NCBI GenBank assembly: GCA_964390065.1
Contig: CAYMGX010000066.1
Span: 1-22,163, forward strand
Length of the DNA stretch: 22,163 bases
Direction of reading: 5' to 3'
Source: JAAZBG01 sp964390065
GTDB lineage: Bacteria > Fibrobacterota > Chitinivibrionia > Chitinivibrionales > Chitinispirillaceae
Part shown: piece after piece, positions 7,359 through 16,500 of the stretch
Numbering within the stretch: position 1 is the stretch's first letter
How the letters are laid out: every line of letters begins with the position of its first letter
Notes under the pieces: model-generated
The model's database searches: none
What the model was told of the DNA's origin: nothing
The model's input: the letters and a program-made list of their open reading frames with translations, nothing else
Translations under genes and position numbers: made by a program

Positions 7359-7396
7359 ATGGGTATCCGGGGACGTATGTCATACGTAATGTTGTA

Positions 7397-7428
7397 TGTA
7401 GGGAACAATGTCGCGACCTGTCCCTACA
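7397..7428. repeat. TCGCGA-centred palindrome, copy 2
   Basis: TGTAGGGA (7397-7404) pairs with TCCCTACA (7421-7428) around a centre with TGTCGCGACCTG. Same family as 7277-7305. It lies 30 bp ahead of uvrC, in the likely leader of that gene. Confidence 0.6.
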
Positions 7429-7457
7429 TGTAATTTTGGTCGTATAAAGGAATAATC

Positions 7458-9356
7458 ATGAGTGGACAGAATACCATTGAGTCAATCATTGAAACGGTAA
7501 AAACATTTCCGGAAAATCCGGGTGTCTACATAATGAAAGACAGTCATGATACCCCTATTTATATCGGAAAGGCGATCAATCTGCGCAGCAGGGTTAAATC
7601 ATATTTTCTTGATTCTCATGATAACCGGGCACAGATACCGATCATGCTTCAGAAACTTGATCATATTGAGTGGATTGCAACCAATAACGAGACGGAAGCC
7701 CTGATCCTTGAAGCGAATCTGATACGGACACATAAGCCGAAGTATAACATTGAATTACGGGATGATAAACATTTTCCGTATCTTAAAGTAACACTGTATG
7801 AGCCGTTTCCCCGTCTTCTGATTGTCCGCCGTCTTGACAAAGATGATGCACGTTTTTTTGGCCCGTATACCGATGTCCGCGCAATGAGACGCCTGGTCAT
7901 GTATGCGAAATCAATTTTTAAACTGCGTGACTGTAATCGTCAATTACCACTTGCAAAGCCGGTCCGGCCATGTATAAACTACAATATGAAAATCTGTTCC
8001 GGAGCATGTGCTGATAAAATAACAAAAGAGGAGTACCGGGCAAATGTTGTTAATCTCATGCGTTTTCTAAGCGGCAGGCGTACAGACCTTATTACCGAGC
8101 TCGAGTCCCTGATGCAGCAGGCTGCATTAGAGTATAAATTTGAAAAGGCAGCAGAATACCGCGATCAGATACGTCTTATCCGTGAAGCATCAAAGCTGCA
8201 GCAGGTTGATTTGAAACTAACCGACCTTGATTGCGATGTATTCGGGATTGCGAGCGGCGACAGAAACATCTGTCTGTGCCTGATGCACTTTGTGGATGGG
8301 CTTCTGATATCAACCCGCCACTTTCTTTTTAAACGTCAGACATGGGACTTTACAGAATCGAATCATGATCATATTTTCCTGCAGCATTATTCATCAATAG
8401 ATTCTGATCCGCCGAAGGAAATTCTGCTTCCTGAAACATCGGATTTCAATACCGAATTACTAAAGGATTGGCTTGAACATAATTTTCAGAAGAAGGTTGA
8501 GCTGCTTGTTCCTCAAAAAGGGCTGAAAAAAAATCTTGTACAAATGGCCGAAAAAAATGCGAATCTCTACATGCTTCAACGTAACCCCCCGGATGCATCA
8601 GAGGATGTCGCTGATTTACAAAAAGTATTGCAGTTACCGGAACTGCCATCAACAATAGAAGCGTTCGATATATCAAACCTTGGCGAATCATTTGCAGTTG
8701 CAGGAATGGTACAGTTTAAAGATGGTCAGCCAAATAAGTCAGCGTATCGTCACTATAAAATGAAATACACTGAGGGTCAGAATGATTTTGCAATGATGAT
8801 GGAAGTGGTTACGCGGCGACTCCGGCGCTTGCGGGATGAAAACGAACCGTTTCCTGATCTGCTGCTTATTGATGGCGGACCGGGGCAGCTTAATGCCGCC
8901 CGTGATGCACTGACACTTTTTGAGCATCCCCCGCTTATTGCATCCCTCGCAAAAAAAGAGGAGATACTCTATTCGCCATGCTGTGATGAGCCCGTACGGT
9001 TGCCGCAAACGCATCCTGCAAGGAAGCTTGTGGAACGTATTCGGGATGAAGTACACCGGTATTCTGTGACCTTTCATCGCAGGATACGGGGTAAACAATT
9101 TAAGGCATCGGCGCTTGAAACGATTGATGGTATCGGAAAAAAGCGCGCTGAAGAGCTGTTGATTCATTTTGGTTCGTTGCAGAGAATTAAAGCTGCATCT
9201 GTTGAAGAGATCAGGGCTGTTTTAAAAACCAGCATTGATAAAACGGAACGAATTGTTGAGGAGATCCGGAAATTGGGCCTCACCCCCCCGGCCCCCTCTG
9301 GTCCTTCGACCACTTCGATGCGTCGTCCGCAGGCGGCAGAGGGGGTTGGGGGGTGA
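7458..9356 (+). CDS. uvrC: excinuclease ABC subunit C
   Basis: Nuclease of nucleotide excision repair: it joins the UvrB-DNA complex at a lesion and cuts on both sides. Domains in order: GIY-YIG nuclease (GVYIM 22-26, YIGKA 35-39) for the 3' cut; a four-cysteine region (RDCNRQL, RPCINY, ICSGAC) fitting the iron-sulphur site reported for UvrC; the UvrB-contact UVR motif (YKFEKAAEYRDQI); the RNase H-like domain for the 5' cut (AFDISNLGESFAVAGMVQF, LLLIDGGPGQL); and tandem helix-hairpin-helix (TIDGIGKKRAEELLIHFGS). AAAGGA at 7446-7451 sets the start. The last 27 or so residues (from GLTPPAP) are not UvrC sequence: they are encoded by a dispersed palindromic repeat at 9277-9359, which supplies the stop. 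Confidence 0.97.
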   Translation: MSGQNTIESIIETVKTFPENPGVYIMKDSHDTPIYIGKAINLRSRVKSYFLDSHDNRAQIPIMLQKLDHIEWIATNNETEALILEANLIRTHKPKYNIELRDDKHFPYLKVTLYEPFPRLLIVRRLDKDDARFFGPYTDVRAMRRLVMYAKSIFKLRDCNRQLPLAKPVRPCINYNMKICSGACADKITKEEYRANVVNLMRFLSGRRTDLITELESLMQQAALEYKFEKAAEYRDQIRLIREASKLQQVDLKLTDLDCDVFGIASGDRNICLCLMHFVDGLLISTRHFLFKRQTWDFTESNHDHIFLQHYSSIDSDPPKEILLPETSDFNTELLKDWLEHNFQKKVELLVPQKGLKKNLVQMAEKNANLYMLQRNPPDASEDVADLQKVLQLPELPSTIEAFDISNLGESFAVAGMVQFKDGQPNKSAYRHYKMKYTEGQNDFAMMMEVVTRRLRRLRDENEPFPDLLLIDGGPGQLNAARDALTLFEHPPLIASLAKKEEILYSPCCDEPVRLPQTHPARKLVERIRDEVHRYSVTFHRRIRGKQFKASALETIDGIGKKRAEELLIHFGSLQRIKAASVEEIRAVLKTSIDKTERIVEEIRKLGLTPPAPSGPSTTSMRRPQAAEGVGG

Positions 9357-9359
9357 GGC
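9277..9359 (+). repeat. GCCTCACC-bounded palindromic element, full copy
   Basis: 83 bp. Ends are inverted: GCCTCACCCCCCCGGCCCCC at the left, and GGGGGTTGGGGGGTGAGGC at the right. Core GGTCCTTCGACCACTTCGAT then GCGTCGTCCGC, shared with 1300-1373. It forms the 3' end of uvrC including its stop and lies 11 bp from the end of the convergent lpdA, so its hairpin may also separate the two transcripts. Confidence 0.85.
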
Positions 9360-9369
9360 GTTATTTTGT

Positions 9370-10761
9370 TCATACATGAATCGCCCAGCCTTCAACAAGA
9401 CGCGCTGCTTCCATGATACCCTCGGAAAGCGTCGGGTGTGCATGGATCATAGTTGCGATATCTGCAGGGAGCAGGTTGTTTACTTTCGCAAGTGTCAACT
9501 GATGTATGAGCTCGGTTGCATCGGCACCTGCGATATGTGCTCCGAGAATCTGGTGAGAGTCTTCACTGTAGATAATCTTGATAAAACCCTCATATTTATT
9601 AATTGCAACTGATTTGCCGACTGCCTTGTATGGTAACGAGACAGCCTTGTAAGCATATCCTTTTTGTCTGCATTGTGATTCTGTCAATCCAACGCTTGCA
9701 ATCTGAGGTTCGCAATACACACAACCGGGAATAAGCTGCGTATTGATTCGCGGATGTGTTTCAAATTGCGCTATGTGTTCTGCAGCGATTTCACCCTCTT
9801 TTGATGCAACATGTGCAAGGAGCGGTGTCTTTACAATATCACCAATTGCGTAAACACCTTTGATATTTGTTTCGCAGTAATCGCCGGTAACAACATACCC
9901 GTTTTCCATCGTAACGCCGATCTCCTCAAGTCCGATAGCATCAGTATTTGGCGTACGGCCGACAACAGAGAGTACTCTGTCAACGGTACAGGTAAACTGA
10001 CCCTGTTCGCTGTTTTCAAGAGTGACCTCCGCACCGGATACGAGTTTACTCAGTGAGAGCGCTTTCGTTGACAGGTAAATTTTAATGCCGCGTTTGACAA
10101 ATGATTTGCGCAGAAACTCTGATGACTCATGGTCCTCAAGCGGTAATATCCGGTCCATCATTTCGACGAGGTGTACTTCAACGCCAAACGAGTTCATGAT
10201 ATACGCAAATTCGACTCCAATTGCCCCTGCCCCCAGAATAAACATCGATTTTGGAAGCGTCTGCTGCATAAGTGCACCCGTTGATGACAGCACGACGGAT
10301 TCATCAAAGGTAAATCCGGGTATCTCCCGTGGCCGTGAACCGGTTGCACAGATAATTGACTTCGCAGTAATGTGTTTGTCATTGTCGACAGATACCTCAA
10401 CAGGTGAAACAAATTTCGCGGTACCATAGATGACTGTTACCTGATTCTTTTTGAGCAGATAGGCTACACCTTTTGACAGGGATTCAGCAGTTTTTCTTGA
10501 TGCCTGAAATACACGGTGGTAATCAAAAGCTGTTTTGTCAACCGATAGACCCATCATTTCAAGCGCTGAAACATTGCGAAAAAGCTCAGCCTGATGAATA
10601 AGCGACTTTGACGGAATACAGCCGATGTTAAGACAGACGCCGCCGACTTTGTCTTTTTCAATAACGACTACTTTTTTTCCAAGCTGTGATGCCCTGATTG
10701 CAGCAACATACCCGCCGGGGCCGGCACCGATTACTGCAACGTCATAATCATATGTGTTCAT
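9370..10761 (-). CDS. lpdA: dihydrolipoamide dehydrogenase
   Basis: FAD enzyme that reoxidises dihydrolipoamide with NAD+, the E3 part of 2-oxo acid dehydrogenases and the glycine cleavage system. The 463 residues have the normal family length and every key site: FAD-binding AVIGAGPGGYVA (9-20), redox disulfide Cys43-Cys48 in GGVCLNIGCIPSK, NAD-binding region FILGAGAIGVEFAYI, second FAD motif YAIGDIV, and the catalytic pair His442/Glu447 in HAHPTLSE. Start ATG follows AAAGGA. No E1, E2 or glycine cleavage gene is next to it; a small ferredoxin gene precedes it on the same strand, but an intrinsic terminator lies between, so they may be transcribed apart. A short heptameric repeat (10780-10807) lies in its leader. 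Confidence 0.96.
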   Translation of the reverse strand: MNTYDYDVAVIGAGPGGYVAAIRASQLGKKVVVIEKDKVGGVCLNIGCIPSKSLIHQAELFRNVSALEMMGLSVDKTAFDYHRVFQASRKTAESLSKGVAYLLKKNQVTVIYGTAKFVSPVEVSVDNDKHITAKSIICATGSRPREIPGFTFDESVVLSSTGALMQQTLPKSMFILGAGAIGVEFAYIMNSFGVEVHLVEMMDRILPLEDHESSEFLRKSFVKRGIKIYLSTKALSLSKLVSGAEVTLENSEQGQFTCTVDRVLSVVGRTPNTDAIGLEEIGVTMENGYVVTGDYCETNIKGVYAIGDIVKTPLLAHVASKEGEIAAEHIAQFETHPRINTQLIPGCVYCEPQIASVGLTESQCRQKGYAYKAVSLPYKAVGKSVAINKYEGFIKIIYSEDSHQILGAHIAGADATELIHQLTLAKVNNLLPADIATMIHAHPTLSEGIMEAARLVEGWAIHV

Positions 10762-10779
10762 ACTATCCTTTCTGGGGAA

Positions 10780-10807
10780 GTGATACGTGACGTGTGACGT
10801 GTCACTT
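10780..10807. repeat. heptameric array (GTGACGT type), short
   Basis: GTGATAC, GTGACGT, GTGACGT, then GTCACTT turning back on itself. Same unit family as 3282-3309. It lies 19 bp upstream of the lpdA start codon, so it would be in the leader and could form a small hairpin ahead of the ribosome site. Confidence 0.6.
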
Positions 10808-10810
10808 CCT

Positions 10811-10847
10811 AAATAAAAATGGCATTCTGAATTGAATCAGAATGCCA
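10811..10847 (-). terminator. intrinsic terminator of the ferredoxin gene
   Basis: Eleven-bp perfect stem TGGCATTCTGA (10820-10830) with TCAGAATGCCA (10837-10847), loop of six. On the minus strand it is followed by TTTTTATTT (10819-10811). It lies 27 bp after the ferredoxin stop. Confidence 0.85.
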
Positions 10848-10873
10848 AAAAGAAACATTCAGATGTCTATGTC

Positions 10874-11041
10874 TTAGCCAACAATTGCTTCTGCTGGACA
10901 AACGGCTGCGCATGCGCCGCAATCTGTGCACTTTGATGCATCGATAACATAGATCGGATCACCTTCACTGATTGCTTCTACCGGACATTCCGGAACACAT
11001 GTTCCGCATCCAAGACATGCATCTGTAATTTTGTGAGCCAT
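10874..11041 (-). CDS. 2[4Fe-4S] bacterial-type ferredoxin
   Basis: Small electron carrier of 55 residues. Two complete cluster motifs: Cys9, 12, 15, 19 (CLGCGTCVPECP) and Cys38, 41, 44, 48 (CTDCGACAAVCP), with the internal symmetry of clostridial-type ferredoxins. It would pass low-potential electrons in the cytoplasm, for example for pyruvate:ferredoxin oxidoreductase or hydrogenase, suggesting an anaerobic metabolism; no partner is encoded here. A perfect AAGGAGGT site lies five bases before the ATG, a promoter lies upstream at 11096-11124 and a terminator follows at once, so it is probably a single-gene transcript with strong expression. Confidence 0.97.
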   Translation of the reverse strand: MAHKITDACLGCGTCVPECPVEAISEGDPIYVIDASKCTDCGACAAVCPAEAIVG

Positions 11042-11095
11042 TATTACCTCCTTGGTTTCGGGTACAAATGAGGGTCATACTGTTTCAACTACCAC

Positions 11096-11124
11096 ACTTT
11101 ATATGCTGATCGAATATCCCTCAA
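11096..11124 (-). promoter_or_regulatory. sigma-70 type promoter for the ferredoxin gene
   Basis: On the minus strand TTGAGG (11124-11119), 17 bases, TAAAGT (11101-11096), placing the transcript start near 11089, about 48 bases ahead of the ATG. The match is moderate, but position and spacing fit. Confidence 0.45.
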
Positions 11125-11364
11125 GTTATCCGAATGTGGCCTCTCAGCAGCAATGGAAATATACATTTTTAATTGCAATTGAGGCAAAAATAAGTGGACC
11201 GGATTTCGATTTTTTCCAGGAGCTGTAATGGTAAAGGGTAAGACAAAATCCTGCCGGGGGGAGATTTCCCTTCAGTTCTCACCCGTAGTTGATCTGCGAA
11301 CAACATCAGATCACTATACATTATATATGTAGTGACATGCTTGAATAAACCCGGTATGGATCGA
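11125..11364. other. gap between ferredoxin promoter and pilT end
   Basis: No clear gene. A plus-strand ORF of 34 codons (11228-11332) has AGGAG five bases ahead, but nothing in its sequence supports a real protein. A hairpin TGATCTG/CAGATCA lies at 11290-11313 and a weaker bulged one at about 11312-11335; neither has a T-run, so no convincing terminator for the minus-strand pilT transcript is visible. Confidence 0.4.
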
Positions 11365-12462
11365 TCAGGTCATCCATTTACGGTCGGATGTTCCACTGAC
11401 ACCCCGTACCGCGAGATCAAAATCATCAGGGTTGCTTGCATACTGCTTTGCGATCTGAAGTGAAATATAATCTTCCTGGTAGAGTCGTAACAATGACTGG
11501 TCAAACGATTGCGATCCGTATTGATTGTTTCCTTCGGAAATTGCCTGATGAATAAGATACTGTTTTTCGGGCTGCATGATAAGTTCAGAAATATTTGCAT
11601 TATTGATAAGGATTTCACTTGCCGGAACGCGGCCATTACCATCTTTTTTCGGTAACAAACGAAGTGAAATGACCGCTACAAGAACATTTGACAGAACGAG
11701 ACGAATCTGGTCATGTTCATGAGGCGGGAAAAAGGAGATAATTCGTGATATTGTTTCAACCGCATTCATCGTGTGAAGCGTGCTCATTACCAGATGTCCG
11801 GTATCAGCCGCACTCATTGCGGTTTCCATTGTCTCGCGGTCTCGTATCTCTCCAAGAAGAATAATATCGGGGTCCTGACGGAAGCTGGCACGTAACGCCT
11901 GTGCGAAGTTCTTGGTGTCCTGACCGATTTCCCGTTGGGCGATAATACTTTTTTTGTCTTTGTAGAGAAATTCAATAGGATCTTCAATGGTGACAATATT
12001 TGTAGAAGCATTTTTGTTAATATGTTCAATCATGGATGCGAGAAGTGTGGTCTTGCCGCTTCCTGTTGTTCCGGTAACAAGTATAAGCCCCCGTTTATGC
12101 ATCGAAATATCAAGAATGACATCCGGGAGCCCGAGCTCATGAAAATCGGGTACCTGCGTTTTAATGTGGCGAACTGCCATTGATGCAGTGCCACGTTGAC
12201 GAAATGCGTTGATACGAAAACGACCGGCCCCTTTGATTCCAACAGCAAAGTCATATTCCTGTGCAATTGAGAATACATTGTACTGCTCTGTGTTCATGAG
12301 CGATTTTACAATGTTCTCAGTGTCTTCGGTGGATAAAGGATCTGTTTGAAGTCTGAAAAGATCATCATTAATGCGAAGTACCGGTGGAACACCTGCCCTG
12401 ATATGCAGATCTGATGCTCCTTTTTCAACCATCAGTTTCAGTAGTGTCTGAATCTGTATCAT
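11365..12462 (-). CDS. pilT: PilT family twitching ATPase
   Basis: Hexameric ATPase at the inner-membrane base of type IV pili that powers retraction. 365 residues: N-terminal GASDLHIRAGVPPVLRIN (15-32), Walker A GTTGSGKT (131-138), Asp box with Glu160/Asp161 (TIEDPIEF), Walker B ILLGEIRD with Glu205, and His box GHLVMSTLHT (222-231). The C-terminus (LAVRGVSGTSDRKW) lacks the AIRNLIRE motif of well-studied PilT, so a PilU-like or divergent role is possible. Its ATG overlaps the stop of the aminopeptidase gene by four bases (ATGA), so the two are translationally coupled. No other pilus gene is in the window. Confidence 0.93.
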   Translation of the reverse strand: MIQIQTLLKLMVEKGASDLHIRAGVPPVLRINDDLFRLQTDPLSTEDTENIVKSLMNTEQYNVFSIAQEYDFAVGIKGAGRFRINAFRQRGTASMAVRHIKTQVPDFHELGLPDVILDISMHKRGLILVTGTTGSGKTTLLASMIEHINKNASTNIVTIEDPIEFLYKDKKSIIAQREIGQDTKNFAQALRASFRQDPDIILLGEIRDRETMETAMSAADTGHLVMSTLHTMNAVETISRIISFFPPHEHDQIRLVLSNVLVAVISLRLLPKKDGNGRVPASEILINNANISELIMQPEKQYLIHQAISEGNNQYGSQSFDQSLLRLYQEDYISLQIAKQYASNPDDFDLAVRGVSGTSDRKWMT

Positions 12463-13532
12463 AATTCAACCAAGTCCCGCTTAAAATGTGTAAGTTCAGT
12501 TGCACCTTTTTTGTCAATAACAACCATATCTTCGATACGGACGCCTCCAAAACCGTCAATGTAGATACCCGGTTCAATAGTAACGACACTCTGTTCTATA
12601 AGGATGTCATTTGTCTGACTGCTCACCCGTGGCTTCTCATGTATCCGTAATCCTACACCGTGGCCAAGCGCATGGCCGAAATGAGGACCATACCCATGAG
12701 CTTCGATTATTTTTCGTGCTGTTGCATCAAGTTCGCATGTTGTCATGCCTGCACGTGCTGCATTACGGCCGGCCGTCTGGGCGTCCTTTACAATTGAGTA
12801 GATCTCCCGCTGGCGTGCGGATGCTTTACCGAAGACAAACGTCCTGGTGATATCGCTGCAGAATCCATCAACGGTACACCCGAAATCAATAAGAATCCAG
12901 TCACCTTTTTTAAGGGGGATATTTTGAGGATGACCATGCGGGAGTGCGGCACGTGCTCCAAAAAGGACAATGGTATCAAATGATGGTTTCGTGGAACCAA
13001 GCTCACTGCAATGTACTTCGAGTCTTCGGGCCAGTTCAATTTCTGTTATCCCCGGTTTTACAGAGTCAAGAAGCTTTTCAAGCGCCTTGTCACCAATTGC
13101 CGCTGCTTTTGCCATCTTGTCCAGTTCTCCGGCGGTTTTCTTTATGTACAGGGAGCTGATTGATGATCCCGCGGAGACAAGTTTTTTCTTTTTTAAGGAG
13201 CGTTTCAGACTGTTAAAGTTATCAACGGTCAGATAATCAGACTGATATGCGACAACACTCCCTTCAGGAATATACTCATCAAGTGCATCGTACATGCGTT
13301 CCCTGAGAATGGTATATTTCCATACGGGATGCTCTTTACAAAACAGGTCAACTGCAGTTTTATACCTGAAATCGGTAAGGATCAGATTGCGCCGCTTTGA
13401 TAGAAGCAGTGCAGCATTTGATGATGTAAAGCCTGACAAATAGGTAATGTCCGCAGGATCTGACAGTAACAGATGAGAACATCGCAGGTCTTGAAAAAGT
13501 TTTTTAGCCTGATCGAGCCGTTCGTTTATCAT
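12459..13532 (-). CDS. M24 family Xaa-Pro aminopeptidase
   Basis: Metallopeptidase that removes an N-terminal residue ahead of proline; cytoplasmic. 357 residues, usual for the short bacterial form: N-terminal creatinase-like domain (1-130), then the pita-bread catalytic domain. Two-metal ligands are all present: Asp216 (LIDFGC), Asp227 (GFCSDITRTF), His291 (FGHALGHGVGL), Glu320 (TIEPGIY) and Glu334 (VRIEDMV). Start ATG lies seven bases after the stop of the large TPR gene, with a weak AAGG ahead, and its own stop overlaps pilT. Why a peptidase sits between a TPR protein and PilT is not clear; it may be simple operon housekeeping. Confidence 0.93.
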   Translation of the reverse strand: MINERLDQAKKLFQDLRCSHLLLSDPADITYLSGFTSSNAALLLSKRRNLILTDFRYKTAVDLFCKEHPVWKYTILRERMYDALDEYIPEGSVVAYQSDYLTVDNFNSLKRSLKKKKLVSAGSSISSLYIKKTAGELDKMAKAAAIGDKALEKLLDSVKPGITEIELARRLEVHCSELGSTKPSFDTIVLFGARAALPHGHPQNIPLKKGDWILIDFGCTVDGFCSDITRTFVFGKASARQREIYSIVKDAQTAGRNAARAGMTTCELDATARKIIEAHGYGPHFGHALGHGVGLRIHEKPRVSSQTNDILIEQSVVTIEPGIYIDGFGGVRIEDMVVIDKKGATELTHFKRDLVEL

Positions 13533-13539
13533 TTGAACC

Positions 13540-16500
13540 TTATTTCTTTGGCTTTTTACTCTTTTTTATCCGTACACCACTTAACGGTTTGTCGGTTTCG
13601 GCAGATCTCTTTTTATCTTTTGATTGATCCTGCCCGCTGCCGGTATTGTTGCCAAAATTAAAAAATTGACCGGGCTGATTCTGCTGAGACGAAAGATGTG
13701 CCCTGATTTCATCATGGCGTTCCTGTAGATTCAGATTTGATGGATCTTTTTCAATCAAACGGGAATAAATCTGCAGCGCAAGCTGATACTGTCCCTGCTG
13801 GTAATAGATGTCGGCAAGTGTCGGGGTAAGAACATGGTCGGGAATTGAATAGATCTTGTCCCTGCTATCAATAGTACTCATTCGTGCATTGTTCTCTGGT
13901 TCTCCCAGCTGCTCATCATTGACATTTGCTGAAAAAGCCGTATGCATGTCTGATGTGTCAATTTGGTACGAATTTTCCTGATTGTCAAAAATTTCCTGCG
14001 GCTCATTATCATCCATGCTATTCTCAGAGTCGCTTATCATGAATCCGTCCGGACTTTGATACTCATCGGAAACATCAAGTTCCTCAACACTCTCCTGATA
14101 GCGCTGATTATCCATTGACATACTATCACTATTTTCATTGAACAGTTCATTAAGACGATCCTCAACATCATTGCCCGTGACATTGTCATCACTCTGAATA
14201 AGCCCGCTATCCTGTTGTGGTGTTTCACTCCACGATACGGTTTCGGTGATATCATCTATTCCGTTGCTAAACGATGCATCGCCGAAAAAAACATTCTCCG
14301 GACCAGATACTTCATCAGACAGGATCTCCTGATCATTATCATCTTCTGTGAAGATATCGTCTAATTTGTCAATAACATCTTCACCGGTCACATTCTGAAT
14401 ATCATTTGATGGCTCAACGAGGACATCCATTTCAGAGATTGACTGTTTATCCCGATCAATTTGAATATCGTCTGACACAAACAGGGAGTCCTGATTCGGT
14501 GTCGGATTTTCGATGTCAAGGATCAACGGTTCGTTGTCATTTTGATTAGAATCTGCATGATTCCCGAAGAGTTCAGATCTGTCAATCTGAATAGTCTCAT
14601 TTTCGAACTCGAATGGATTGACAGATCGATACGGTTTGCTGTTTTCTGATTCCTTATCCTGTGTGGTATCCTTATCACCGGTGGATTGCACATTTTCAAT
14701 AAAGGAACGGTCAATCTGCATCGTTTCTTCGAATTCTGTGTTGGTAAACGGTGATATATCGGGAGTGTTTTTGTAAGAACCAGGACCGACCTGGTCGATA
14801 TTAAGAAAAGGTTCCTTTTCCAGTGCTTCAATTCGTTCGCTGACATCATTACCGCTAACCTGATCTTCCGGTTCTTCAATGAGTGCATCCTGTAAATTTT
14901 CAGTCATGCTGTCAAGTCGATCACGAATGTCATCACCGGTGACCATCCTGTCATCAGTGTCCTGAGCCGGAATGGATATGTCGGTATCAAAACTGCTGGA
15001 TATCTTGTTGTAAAGTGACTGGTCAGCCTTATCCTCATCACCAAGAAGCATGTCCATGTGATTTGAGAAATCTGCACCAGTCAGTGTATCCTCTTCCGGC
15101 GATACAGCCGGTTCATTGTCAAAAAAGGAATTGCCGGTCTGACCGGAAATTGTTTCTGAAGAAAACGGCATTGATGTATCATCAGGGATTGTTGTATCAA
15201 GAATAAGGCTGTTATCAGACGATTCATTGGATGGTTGCAGTTCAGGTGTGATATCCTGTATAAAAGAGTTTTCATCGTTGTCCATCCCTGATTGTCTTTC
15301 ATCAGAGAGGAGATCCAGTTCATTATTGTCAAGGTTTATGACATTACTGAAACTGTTGGTACTCTGTAAATCAGGCTGAATGTCATCACTACTGAGCAGT
15401 GAATCCATGTGTGACGCAAAATCATCACCGCTTACCGTGTCGTTACTTTGGGCTGCCGGTTCTTCATCACTCATTGATAAAAGATCCTGCTGGATATCGC
15501 CCGACGTGTCAGTGTTCATAAAAAGGTTGTTATCACCGCCTGTAAGTGCATCGAGGCGATCGGCGAAATCATTGCCGGAGATACTTTCGTCTTCACCGGT
15601 ATTCCCGGTAAAAGAATGACTGAAATCAGGCTGCATAGCATCGTTTTGAGGACTATCCGAAGGTATCAGCTGCTCAAGATGGTTCTGAAGATCATCACCG
15701 GTAAGCAGTTCGGGATTGCTGCTGTCTTCAATGTCAAGTGATGGCACTATGGGCTGGTCAGAATGCTCAAGGGAGTCGTCACCAAAGAGTGATTCGATAT
15801 GATCCCTGACTTCATCACCTGATAGCTCATCGTTTTCTGAAGTAAGGTTGATGGAACCTTCGTCCGGCGGTTGAACCGTTTCCATGGAATCAAACTGTGG
15901 CGGTTGATCATGAGTTACTGTGCCAACAGTTTCAATAATCTCCTGAGGCTGTTCATTATTAAAGAGAACATTCATTCTGTCAGCAATATCTTCACCGGAT
16001 AACGAATCTGCAGGATCAAGTTCCTGTAAGATCAGCTGGTCCGGCTGCTGGGTGGCAGATGAAGCAGTATCTGCCAGGCCGAACAACTCATCCATACGTG
16101 AGTCGACTTCCTCGGATGTGACCGGCTGTACATCGTCAGTTGTCTGCGGAGCACTGAAACCATCCTCTGAAAGTGCCATTGTCTGTGCATCATGAAATGA
16201 TGGTTCCACAAATGGTGTATCGTCATTGTTTCCGGAGAACGGCTGCTCTTTAGCCTTGAAATTGAATGATGTCTGAGGTGACGGGAGGCCGAGGATCGAA
16301 AAAATATCAGTATTACCGGAGAATGTAAACTGTTTGGAAATTATCTGTAACGATCTGTTTCCCGGATCCAGTTTACTGAGCATGTGATAAAGCTCGCCGG
16401 CAGTCTGGCTGTTCCCCTGACGGTTAAAGAGGTCTGCAAGCTGTTTCAAGGCACTTTGGTTCTTTCTGTCAATAACTATTGCGGCCAAAAACTCCTGAAT

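Noticed and set aside
9235..9612. Plus-strand ORF across the uvrC/lpdA junction
   Set aside because: Out of frame with uvrC and antisense to the well-conserved lpdA C-terminus; made open by the GC-rich repeat.
11228..11332. 34-codon plus-strand ORF with a good AGGAG site
   Set aside because: Too short and without family resemblance to call; kept only as a note in the gap entry.
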